A stretch of 5,245 nucleotides of DNA from Deltaproteobacteria bacterium (GTDB taxonomy: Bacteria > Desulfobacterota > Desulfobacteria > Desulfobacterales > B30-G6). The stretch lies in NCBI GenBank assembly GCA_003647375.1, contig QMMS01000328.1, positions 1-5,245 on the forward strand. Direction: 5' to 3'. The stretch's first letter is position 1; every line of letters starts with the position of its first letter. Below are positions 1-5,245 of this stretch, piece by piece. The position numbers were made by a program, and so were the translations under genes. Below the pieces are notes generated by a model. That model made no database searches and had not been told where the DNA came from. It saw only the letters and a list, made by a program, of their open reading frames with translations.

Positions 1-172
1 AATCACCATCGAAGGTGTACAGGTACGATGCGGTATACACATCATGTGCCTCGATATTTACCCCGAACCCTGACTGCTCTGGGTCATACCACGATCCAGT
101 CATACAGGGGTCAAGTGCCTGTGCCGTTGTGGACAGCAGGAATAGCGTTAAAGTAAGTAAAAGTTTTTTCAT
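1..172 (-). CDS. Second secreted protein of the same type, N-terminal fragment (continues past the window)
   Basis: Only 57 codons are visible before the window edge; the fragment was read directly from the sequence and is too short to stand out as an ORF. It starts MKKLLLTLTLFLLSTTAQA, a Sec signal peptide with a likely cut after Ala19 (A-Q-A). The mature protein opens LDPCMTGSWYDPEQSGFGVN, then IEAHDVYTASYLYTFDGD. The 'G(S/T)WYDP..SG.G..iE....... Y.YD/FDG' pattern is a recurring motif in exported proteins of Gammaproteobacteria and relatives, as far as I recall. Residues 29-41 align without gaps to YSTDRLGEGIVLQ of the preceding gene, so the two are probably paralogues. The ATG lies two bases after the TGA stop of the preceding gene, and a weak AAGAGA site (184-179) sits six bases before it inside that gene. 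Total length, C-terminal domains and function cannot be seen. Confidence 0.86.
   Translation of the reverse strand, partial: MKKLLLTLTLFLLSTTAQALDPCMTGSWYDPEQSGFGVNIEAHDVYTASYLYTFDGD
116..172 (-). other. Sec signal peptide of the second secreted protein
   Basis: Nineteen residues: MKK, a hydrophobic core LLLTLTLFLL, then STTAQA with alanines at -3 and -1. The predicted cut is before LDPCMT. There is no lipobox. Confidence 0.85.
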
Positions 173-178
173 TTTCAG
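158..178 (-). repeat. Direct repeat at gene start, copy 2
   Basis: The partner of the 628-648 repeat. Here the upstream hexamer is CTGAAA, overlapping the TGA stop of the preceding gene, followed by the same ATGAAAAAACT start. The ribosome site in front differs (AAGAGA rather than TAGGAG), which should make initiation here weaker unless it is coupled to the preceding gene. Confidence 0.6.
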
Positions 179-642
179 TCTCTTAGTGGTGTAGTGAAAT
201 GGAATACGGAGTTGAATGCTGTCTTGTTGTCCAGTGTGTCGTTCGACTCCATTAAGAGCCACCAGTCACCATTCTCATCCCGCTCCATCAGGAACGTGCC
301 GACCATATACTGGTCGCTGATCTCCTTTCGGTCTGGTCGCCCATCTTCAGGCGTTGCCAGTGGGAAATCAGGTTTCGCGACATCGTAGTACAGGTTACCC
401 GTAGCTACCGTGCCATCGAAGTTTCTTGATATGCCAATCATCCAGAATGTATTTCTGTCCTTAAATCCAAAATGCTCACCATCTGCGTCGTCCCAGTGGC
501 TGAAGAATATGATCACCAACTGCGGTTCGCTGGTCTGGAGGACGATACCCTCACCAAGCCTGTCGGTCGAATACAATACCTCTGTAACTGCATATGCGTT
601 TATGCAAAACAGTATGGATAAAATGCATAATAGTTTTTTCAT
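175..642 (-). CDS. Small secreted protein with Sec signal peptide, 155 residues
   Basis: I choose the second ATG (642) over the one at 648. The ribosome site TAGGAG (654-649) abuts the first ATG but is an ideal six bases from the second. The protein begins MKKLLCILSILFCINAYA, a classic Sec signal peptide with a likely signal peptidase I cut after Ala18 (A-Y-A). The cysteines do not form a lipobox, so this is not an obvious lipoprotein. The mature part of about 137 residues has YSTDRLGEGIVLQ near its start, then IIFFSHW, NTFWMIGI, GNLYYD and GDWWLLME. It is probably a beta-rich domain rich in aromatic residues. The order 'G.G(I/V)-hydrophobic, then F.s.w, then WmiG, then G.LYY' recalls a family of exported proteins in Gram-negative bacteria with a 'WY.P..sG.G' motif. 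This match is from memory and moderate. It starts inside the stop codon context of the large fibre gene, so it is translationally linked to it. Biochemical function is unknown. Confidence 0.9.
   Translation of the reverse strand: MKKLLCILSILFCINAYAVTEVLYSTDRLGEGIVLQTSEPQLVIIFFSHWDDADGEHFGFKDRNTFWMIGISRNFDGTVATGNLYYDVAKPDFPLATPEDGRPDRKEISDQYMVGTFLMERDENGDWWLLMESNDTLDNKTAFNSVFHFTTPLRD
589..642 (-). other. Sec signal peptide of the 155-residue protein
   Basis: Eighteen residues: two lysines after the start Met, a hydrophobic core LLCILSILFCI, and an N-A-Y-A end with small residues at -3 and -1. The predicted cut is before VTEVLY. The residue before either cysteine is not small, so a lipoprotein site is unlikely. 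Confidence 0.85.
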
Positions 643-648
643 TTTCAT
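628..648 (-). repeat. Direct repeat at gene start, copy 1
   Basis: The 21 bases spanning the start of the 155-residue gene, from the upstream ATGAAA to codon 5, match positions 178-158 at 19 of 21 bases. The differences are A/C at the first base and A/T near the end. The copy covers six untranslated bases as well as coding sequence, so it supports gene duplication, though part of the similarity could come from shared Met-Lys-Lys-Leu-Leu codons. Confidence 0.65.
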
Positions 649-654
649 CTCCTA
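649..654 (-). promoter_or_regulatory. Ribosome binding site TAGGAG fused to the fibre stop codon
   Basis: On the minus strand the fibre gene's TAG stop is the first half of TAGGAG, a strong Shine-Dalgarno core. It is followed by ATGAAA and then ATG at 642, an ideal six-base spacing. With the ATG at 648 the spacing would be zero, so this site decides the start of the small secreted protein. Terminating ribosomes would cover the site, so translational coupling is likely. Confidence 0.75.
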
Positions 655-3600
655 CGGATCGTCCGTGCGGTAGGTTAAGTTTATAGCGAAACCTGTCGTA
701 CTGTCGAAGTGTTTGAACTTGCTGAAATTCATTGTATCAGGCGAGACGATATCATTGGTTCCGAGATAGCTCATATGCTTGTAGGTCTTCGACCCTTCAA
801 CGCCAAATATTGTAACCTGATGGAATGCAGAGCTGGTATTCGGGTTGCCTGTGTCATCACCACCGATAACCTGATTCATCTGAAGACCAGTGAGCGGTGT
901 GAGTATTCCGTTTGCCATCCCGAAGAACGGTGCGTTAACACTTGTCTCCATGACATTGAATGGTAGACCACTGAAGATCACCTCAGTCTCTGCTGACCCA
1001 CCGAATGATGTGAAGTAGAAGATACCCTTTACTGTCACCTCATTGCCGATCCTGCTCCATATGCCCTTATTATCGTTTGAGCTGTAATTGCCAGAACTCT
1101 TGTTTGAGCAGTTTGGTATCCACGTACCCTCACTGTATTGTCCAATCGGAGTGCCATCAATACGGTATACCCCACCAATCAGATTGCAGTCACCTGCCAC
1201 TTCAAGCGGATATGCAGCATTGACTCCTCCACCGATGTACAGCCCGTTAGCAGACCATCGACCTTTTGCTAAGTTGAATGGATACATATCAATCGTGGAG
1301 TCAGAGTTTATTAAGGCTGAGCCGCCAAACAGGCTGGTTAACGCGAATCCACCTGAGCCATCAGATATTCTGAGATTTGTAGATGACCCAGTACTATGAA
1401 CATGAAGGTGTGCTGCGGGTAGGGCTATACCGATTCCGACACGACCACTAGCTTCGACATGATAAATCTCGGAATAAATAAGCTGGTCACCAGCATCGTT
1501 GACGGACACAACCCTCTTCGCGCTACTGACCTTATCCGCAGGGGTGTCAGTTAACTGGTCAAACGTAGTCGGTGCGGTAGATGCCCCGCTTGATGACCGC
1601 TCGATGACAGGGATGAACCGTGCCGCGCTCGGTGTCCAGTCCGTCTTAGTACGCTCGGATATGATATAACCCAGCAGGATCGACTCATTATCGAGGTACG
1701 CTGGTATTGATGCGTCTGACGTATCGGTTCCGATATTAACGACCGCATCGACATAGTTCGCGTATACCTCCTGCCCGTATAGTATCCACAGTGACCTGTC
1801 AGGATCGAGGTACAGCCTCTGGATCGTTGCCGCCTTCGAGCCACCAGATACCGACTCTACTGTGCCATTGTTATCCCACAGTGTCGGGTCAACAGTGGGT
1901 GTCGGTGCGGTGATCGTGCTGAAGTCACGGTTCGTGTACTTGAACTGCGCGTTTGGCTTGGCGAGAACTGTCTCCCTGTGCGGGTCAAGTTTCGATGTGT
2001 GCCAGTTGACGTTCTGCTGCCAGACAATAGCCTCTTCCATGTCCAGATTGAATACTGGTACAGACTGCTCGGTGACCTTACCACCAGACTGGATGACAGA
2101 TGAACCACCAACGTCATTGAGCAGGTCGTTGAGCGTGTGTGCGGTCGCATTGATGACGGACGGTGCGGAGATGTCCTGCCACTCCGTGCCGTTGTAGACA
2201 ACGTACCCAAGATATACCTGCTGACGCTTCTGTGCAGGCGTAGGTGGTGATGTGTGCTGGACTATCTGCCCGAGGTTGGTTCCAGCTATCGGTGCGCCAA
2301 CCGTTGTCCCTGTGTCCGTCATGCAGATATGGATGATGCTCGGAGTCGCTGCACCTACGATGAGTTCCTGTAGGTTATCCCATGACAGCAGGGTGAAGGT
2401 CGGTTGCTCGATTGGGTTGGTGTAGCTGTCCATAATAATGGCGGCACCAGCAATCACCTGTACGTCCGTACCACCCACGATGTTGATCGCGCCACCGTCC
2501 AGTAACCCAGACGGGAATGACTCTGCCTTCGTGCCTGTACGTGGAACCCAGTTGCCTGAGTCATCCATAATCTTGCCATCGGATGTTATCGGGTCGGGTA
2601 CATAACCAGAAGTGCCTGCACCCGTGAATAGGTCGGGTACAAACGAATCACCACTACCACCACTGACTGCTCCAGACGGCATACCGATTACATCCCAGTG
2701 GTCAGAGATGGTTGCCTCAACTATGTAGATGTCTGTGCCGTATGCGTTGTTATTCGGTACGATGCTGGTGTACTCACCATCCTCGATGTACAGACCCTGA
2801 ACCTGTCCGTTACCGTTCGTCAGCCAGTAGTTCACATCCTCCATTCTGGTGATCGGTGTGGCTACGACCGTCTCGAAGGTGAATGTTGTAACGCCATCTG
2901 GCGTAATCTGTGTTGCAGGGGCAACCGTCAGGACGACATATGCCCCTGCGTCAGAATTATTCTGTATCGACCAGCGGATGCCTCCAGCCTCAACGATGTC
3001 GCCATTACTCAGCGCAAGCAGTTCAACAGACCTGTCGCCACCACCGTTGTCATTCTTGTGGACACGCAACTGATCAAGTTGGTTGTTGGCGTGAGAGATT
3101 TCACCCGTTGCAGGGACACCCGCATTATTCGGAGTTTCGTAGTCCCAGTCGCCATTCCACGTTGTCGGGGTTGGGGATGGCTCGTTTACTACACAAACCA
3201 GATCAATGACCGCACCAACACCAACCAGTGCTGCAGGTGTGGCGAGATTCACCCACCCAGTTGTGTCGGAAACGAAGTCTGAAACCTGTGTGACAATCGG
3301 TGTGCCGAGCGGATCAAGCACAGAGAATACCGTGTAGTGGTTGCCAGATATGGTGTAGACACGGTAACCACCCATGTAACCCGTAAGACCCCACGTATAC
3401 CTGTTGCCGAATATAATCTGCTTGACGCTTGTCTGTGCGGTCGGATCAAGACCCGCATACACGAAGGCTGGTATACCAACCGTGACGGGTGCAGGGTAGT
3501 CGGTGGTGACCTGATTCGCTACCGTCAGCCAACCGTCCTGAAAGACCATCTCCTGCGGGTAGTAAGTGCCGCCATTGACGTAGATAAGTGACTTGGTTCG

Positions 3601-4515
3601 GTAGTCAATCTCGAACTTGGTGTTTGCGAGGTTACGGAATAGACCCTGCTTGATGGCAGGCACTCCGCTGCTGTCAACATCAGACTGGTTGTCACTGTAC
3701 AGCGGGTGGGTGCGGCTGTGGTGATCGTTTTCACCTATATTGGTGTGACTGCTGTGATCATGAACCTGCGGGTGATGGTCGTCTGTTGTTTGCCCTGTGG
3801 TGCTTGCGTGGGCTATCGAGCCGCCTTCCTCTGGTGTGCCGTCATGCGTGTGTTCGCGGGAATGGTGCTGGTCTACCCCTACACCACCCAATTGACCGTG
3901 CTGAACATCATGCGGATCGCTGACGTTTGACTCGTGGTCTGCGAGGGCTTGGTCTTGCCTGTTCTGGTCTGCTACCAGCCCAGTGATCGCAGACATCGGA
4001 TGTGAATCAATGGCATCCCTATTCTCAAGCTGGACGTGGTCAATAACACGGGCGTAGATCAGGGTGAGTTCGACTGGGTTGTTGTTTGCAGCAGGGAGTG
4101 CCGTCCCAGTGACTGCTGCCTCGGTGACCGCAATAGTGAAGTACGTTCCATTATCGACAGGCGTACCTGTCAGTTCAAATACGACCGTACCGCTGGGTGC
4201 TACTGCCTCGTACAGGACAAGCACATCACCTGCCCTCATGTCGATCATGAACCCAGAGATGTCGTTGCCACTGAGTGTGGTCTTGCTTACCCGTGCCTCG
4301 GTGATGCTGGCAAGCGTCAGGGAATCAAACCCTACATGCCCAGATGTAGGATCACCTGATAGTGAGGTGGTGTATTCGTAGTTGAAGGTCACCCCACCCT
4401 GCGGGGCAATCTCCAGTGTGTCTACGCGCTTGTCGAGGTCGCACAGGGATGAGGACGCAGATTTTCTTACGTCCTGTAGATTACCTCTCGGAACAAGATA
4501 TTTGCAGTCTGTCAT
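652..4515 (-). CDS. Large multidomain phage tail fibre / baseplate adhesin, 1287 residues
   Basis: The start is the ATG at 4515: an AGAGG ribosome site lies just upstream and an in-frame TAG precedes it with no other start between. The N-terminus (YLVPRGNLQDVRKSASSSLC) resembles the 'NL.Dv..a..AR.NL' opening of many phage fibres. In order follow a beta-rich segment (about 40-160), a histidine-rich repeat zone (194-270), a segment with many aromatic residues (290-465), a module with W515 and 'TFTFETVVATPITRMED' (474-610), a Gly/Ser-rich hinge (614-623), a 'SGLLDGGAINI...YLGYVVY...LLGYII' module (666-973), an LTDTP linker (983-1018), a 'GRVGIG...HLHV' shaft segment (1019-1128) and a tip domain (1129-1287). 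This modular, enzyme-free, low-cysteine pattern is typical of structural adhesins of tailed phages; trimer formation is expected from the family, not shown. It sits 48 bases after another fibre gene. No catalytic site, such as a depolymerase or peptidase S74 triad, was recognised. The structural class is secure; its exact place in the virion is not. Confidence 0.94.
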   Translation of the reverse strand: MTDCKYLVPRGNLQDVRKSASSSLCDLDKRVDTLEIAPQGGVTFNYEYTTSLSGDPTSGHVGFDSLTLASITEARVSKTTLSGNDISGFMIDMRAGDVLVLYEAVAPSGTVVFELTGTPVDNGTYFTIAVTEAAVTGTALPAANNNPVELTLIYARVIDHVQLENRDAIDSHPMSAITGLVADQNRQDQALADHESNVSDPHDVQHGQLGGVGVDQHHSREHTHDGTPEEGGSIAHASTTGQTTDDHHPQVHDHSSHTNIGENDHHSRTHPLYSDNQSDVDSSGVPAIKQGLFRNLANTKFEIDYRTKSLIYVNGGTYYPQEMVFQDGWLTVANQVTTDYPAPVTVGIPAFVYAGLDPTAQTSVKQIIFGNRYTWGLTGYMGGYRVYTISGNHYTVFSVLDPLGTPIVTQVSDFVSDTTGWVNLATPAALVGVGAVIDLVCVVNEPSPTPTTWNGDWDYETPNNAGVPATGEISHANNQLDQLRVHKNDNGGGDRSVELLALSNGDIVEAGGIRWSIQNNSDAGAYVVLTVAPATQITPDGVTTFTFETVVATPITRMEDVNYWLTNGNGQVQGLYIEDGEYTSIVPNNNAYGTDIYIVEATISDHWDVIGMPSGAVSGGSGDSFVPDLFTGAGTSGYVPDPITSDGKIMDDSGNWVPRTGTKAESFPSGLLDGGAINIVGGTDVQVIAGAAIIMDSYTNPIEQPTFTLLSWDNLQELIVGAATPSIIHICMTDTGTTVGAPIAGTNLGQIVQHTSPPTPAQKRQQVYLGYVVYNGTEWQDISAPSVINATAHTLNDLLNDVGGSSVIQSGGKVTEQSVPVFNLDMEEAIVWQQNVNWHTSKLDPHRETVLAKPNAQFKYTNRDFSTITAPTPTVDPTLWDNNGTVESVSGGSKAATIQRLYLDPDRSLWILYGQEVYANYVDAVVNIGTDTSDASIPAYLDNESILLGYIISERTKTDWTPSAARFIPVIERSSSGASTAPTTFDQLTDTPADKVSSAKRVVSVNDAGDQLIYSEIYHVEASGRVGIGIALPAAHLHVHSTGSSTNLRISDGSGGFALTSLFGGSALINSDSTIDMYPFNLAKGRWSANGLYIGGGVNAAYPLEVAGDCNLIGGVYRIDGTPIGQYSEGTWIPNCSNKSSGNYSSNDNKGIWSRIGNEVTVKGIFYFTSFGGSAETEVIFSGLPFNVMETSVNAPFFGMANGILTPLTGLQMNQVIGGDDTGNPNTSSAFHQVTIFGVEGSKTYKHMSYLGTNDIVSPDTMNFSKFKHFDSTTGFAINLTYRTDDP
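655..1131 (-). other. C-terminal tip domain of the large fibre protein (residues 1129-1287)
   Basis: It begins EGTWIPNC, followed by GIWSRIGNEVTV, FSGLPFNV, YLGTND and a terminal strand FAINLTYRTDDP. The 'EG(T/S)W.P...Y.RIG..V...GLP' pattern is a recurrent C-terminal domain of phage tail fibres, probably a beta-sandwich at the distal tip. It is homologous to the end of the upstream gene (4567-5013). I infer receptor binding or trimer capping. Confidence 0.75.
1132..1461 (-). other. Fibre shaft segment with VGIG...LHV motif (residues 1019-1128)
   Basis: It carries GRVGIGIALPAAHLHV followed by LRISDGSGGFAL, LYIGGG and AAYPLEVAGDCN, then GGVYRIDGTPIG. These short beta repeats are common in the distal shafts of phage fibres, where 'GrVGIGT..P...LhV' often precedes a peptidase S74 intramolecular chaperone. 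Here a different tip domain follows and no S74 domain is visible. The preceding stretch (983-1018, TTFDQLTDTPADK) is the widespread LTDTP linker of phage tail proteins. Confidence 0.75.
3706..3936 (-). repeat. Histidine-rich repeat zone inside the large fibre protein (residues 194-270)
   Basis: Sixteen of 77 residues are histidine. Three related octapeptides are visible: DQHHSREH at 215-222, DDHHPQVH at 245-252 and NDHHSRTH at 263-270. The zone also holds two H-x-H pairs (222/224 and 252/254) and a 'SDPHDVQH' segment resembling the DPHPQY-type repeats of many phage fibres. H-x-H histidines coordinate iron in the needle of the T4 long fibre protein gp37, so metal binding is plausible here but unproven. 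The zone separates an N-terminal, probably virion-attached part from the beta-rich distal modules. Confidence 0.8.
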
Positions 4516-4519
4516 CCAT

Positions 4520-4524
4520 CCTCT
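4520..4524 (-). promoter_or_regulatory. Ribosome binding site AGAGG for the large fibre gene
   Basis: Minus-strand AGAGG lies four bases before the ATG at 4515, in the 48-base gap after the upstream fibre gene. An overlapping out-of-frame ATG at 4519 touches the site and opens only twelve codons, so it is unlikely to be used. No convincing promoter or terminator hairpin is seen in this gap, which suggests the two fibre genes share a transcript. Confidence 0.6.
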
Positions 4525-4563
4525 TGCCCTTTTATTCTAATTGGTCTGTCGGGCTAGTTGTAT

Positions 4564-5245
4564 TTAGTCTTCGGGATCGTTTGTCAGGTACATCATGTTG
4601 AACGTGTACTCACCAGTGGCCTCTGTCTGACCATTGATAATACCAACAATCTGATCATTTGGGTCAGGAGGCGTATTTGGTGGATCATTTGTACCCCAGT
4701 ACTGTGACGGCTGGATTGTGTCAGTCGCAACAACGGTGATACCACGGACGAATATATATGACGTGTTATCCGCCATGTTTATGCCCTGAACACCCATCCA
4801 GTTTCCAAGATACTGTGCGTTCGTTCCGCCGTTAGGGGATGCAATTGAATATGGCAGACCCTGAATTAAGAATGGGTCGAGCGGTGTTGCCGCATTTGCA
4901 GTCCACTGGACATTCGCCATGATAGTGACAAGCCTGCCGATCCTCACGTATGACCCACCGTGGTTTCCACCGACCGTAAAGCCTGATGGTAATGTGGGTA
5001 TCCAACTTCCATCTTTCACGTATTCTTCTCCTGTTCCTTCGTTAATTAAGTTGAACCCACCGAGATTCAGGTCGGCTTTCATAGCGTTTAAGCCATTGAT
5101 GTTCAGGCACTGCGCTATACCCTGTGCTATATCTTCATCGTGGTAGTCGTGACGTACCGCAATAACCTTAATGCTTGCCTTCTGGTCATCCTGCCATACG
5201 TCGTCACCCTTAAACTGAGGGTCCGGGCCGTTAATTCGTTCAAAT
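4564..5245 (-). CDS. Phage tail fibre-like protein, C-terminal part (N-terminus outside the window)
   Basis: The reading frame stays open from the window edge to a TAA stop, giving 226 visible residues. The first in-frame ATG (5082) is probably internal, because 54 sensible codons precede it. Visible residues 34-68 (YHDEDIAQGIAQCLNINGLN, then MKADLNLGGFNLIN) match the linker typical of phage tail fibres, where a short helix is followed by 'M..dL.lgG..I.N'. From residue 78 to the end there is a tip-like domain: DGSWIPTL, SYVRIGRLVTI, IQGLPY, YWGTND and a final beta strand ending YLTNDPED. The same landmarks end the next gene, so the two proteins share a C-terminal fold. I infer a virion fibre or minor tail protein involved in host binding. 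No enzyme motif, signal peptide or membrane segment is visible. The residue numbers are relative to the window edge, and the attachment domain cannot be judged. Confidence 0.93.
   Translation of the reverse strand, partial: FERINGPDPQFKGDDVWQDDQKASIKVIAVRHDYHDEDIAQGIAQCLNINGLNAMKADLNLGGFNLINEGTGEEYVKDGSWIPTLPSGFTVGGNHGGSYVRIGRLVTIMANVQWTANAATPLDPFLIQGLPYSIASPNGGTNAQYLGNWMGVQGINMADNTSYIFVRGITVVATDTIQPSQYWGTNDPPNTPPDPNDQIVGIINGQTEATGEYTFNMMYLTNDPED
4567..5013 (-). other. C-terminal tip domain of the upstream fibre protein
   Basis: About 149 residues, from DGSWIPTL through SYVRIGRLVTI, IQGLPY, YWGTND and TGEYTFNMMYLTNDPED. Every landmark occurs in the same order in the last 159 residues of the large fibre, although the residues between them are mostly different. 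The pair therefore looks like an old duplication or domain exchange rather than a recent copy. Confidence 0.72.

Noticed and set aside
1551..2210. Two minus-strand open frames (1551-1844 and 1857-2210) in another frame of the fibre gene
   Set aside because: Translations are low-complexity Ser/Thr/Arg-rich and alternate-frame. The main frame is continuous and shows fibre motifs through the same bases, so there is no frameshift or nested gene.
2698..3282. 194-codon open frame on the plus strand
   Set aside because: It lies fully inside the large fibre gene on the opposite strand, has no fitting ribosome site, and its translation is cysteine- and arginine-rich without domain character. It is a shadow of the fibre coding sequence.
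3706..3936. Repeat zone considered as a nucleotide repeat or CRISPR-like array
   Set aside because: Repeats are at the peptide level, with unequal spacing and different codons; there are no constant DNA repeats or spacers.
4036..4381. Overlapping plus-strand frames of 105-107 codons opposite the fibre N-terminus
   Set aside because: Both lie opposite a well-supported coding frame; two frames being open at once is explained by codon bias. No start signal or recognisable product.
4516..4563. Possible terminator or promoter in the 48-base gap between the two fibre genes
   Set aside because: The only complementary bits (GCCC and GGGC) are far apart with no T-run after them, and no paired -35/-10 boxes stand out.
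4564..5082. Treating the upstream fibre protein as a complete 172-residue gene starting at 5082
   Set aside because: The same frame continues open to the window edge with a fibre-like sequence (IAQGIAQCLNINGLN directly before the Met), so the ATG is internal.

Overview
The window reads as part of the tail-fibre (adhesin) module of a tailed double-stranded DNA bacteriophage or prophage, most likely of a Gram-negative host. Every supported gene is on the minus strand, so the operon runs from high to low coordinates. Packing is tight, with gaps of 48, about 9 and 2 bases. No rRNA, tRNA, CRISPR array, insertion sequence, integrase or attachment site is visible, and no stretch over 300 bases lacks a gene. 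The window alone cannot separate a free phage from a prophage.

Layout in transcription order: (1) 5245-4564, the C-terminal 226 residues of a fibre-like protein whose N-terminus lies outside the window. It has a typical fibre linker followed by a 'DGSWIP...RIG..VT...GLP' tip domain. (2) 4515-652, a complete 1287-residue mosaic fibre/baseplate adhesin. It has an 'NLQDVRKSASSSLCDL' start, a histidine-rich repeat zone, several beta-rich modules, an 'LTDTP' linker, a 'VGIG...LHV' shaft segment, and a C-terminal tip domain homologous to that of the preceding gene. (3) 642-175, a 155-residue exported protein with a Sec signal peptide. (4) 172-1, the start of a second exported protein of the same kind, cut by the window edge, carrying a 'WYDPEQSGFGVNIE' motif.

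Genes 1 and 2 probably supply host-recognition parts of the virion, ending in divergent versions of one tip fold. Genes 3 and 4 look like a tandem duplication of a small secreted protein, with almost identical gene starts, sitting directly behind the adhesin. Signal-peptide proteins are uncommon in a virion structural operon. The co-transcribed pair is the most interesting part of the window; a role at the host surface, such as receptor masking or superinfection exclusion, is only a hypothesis.
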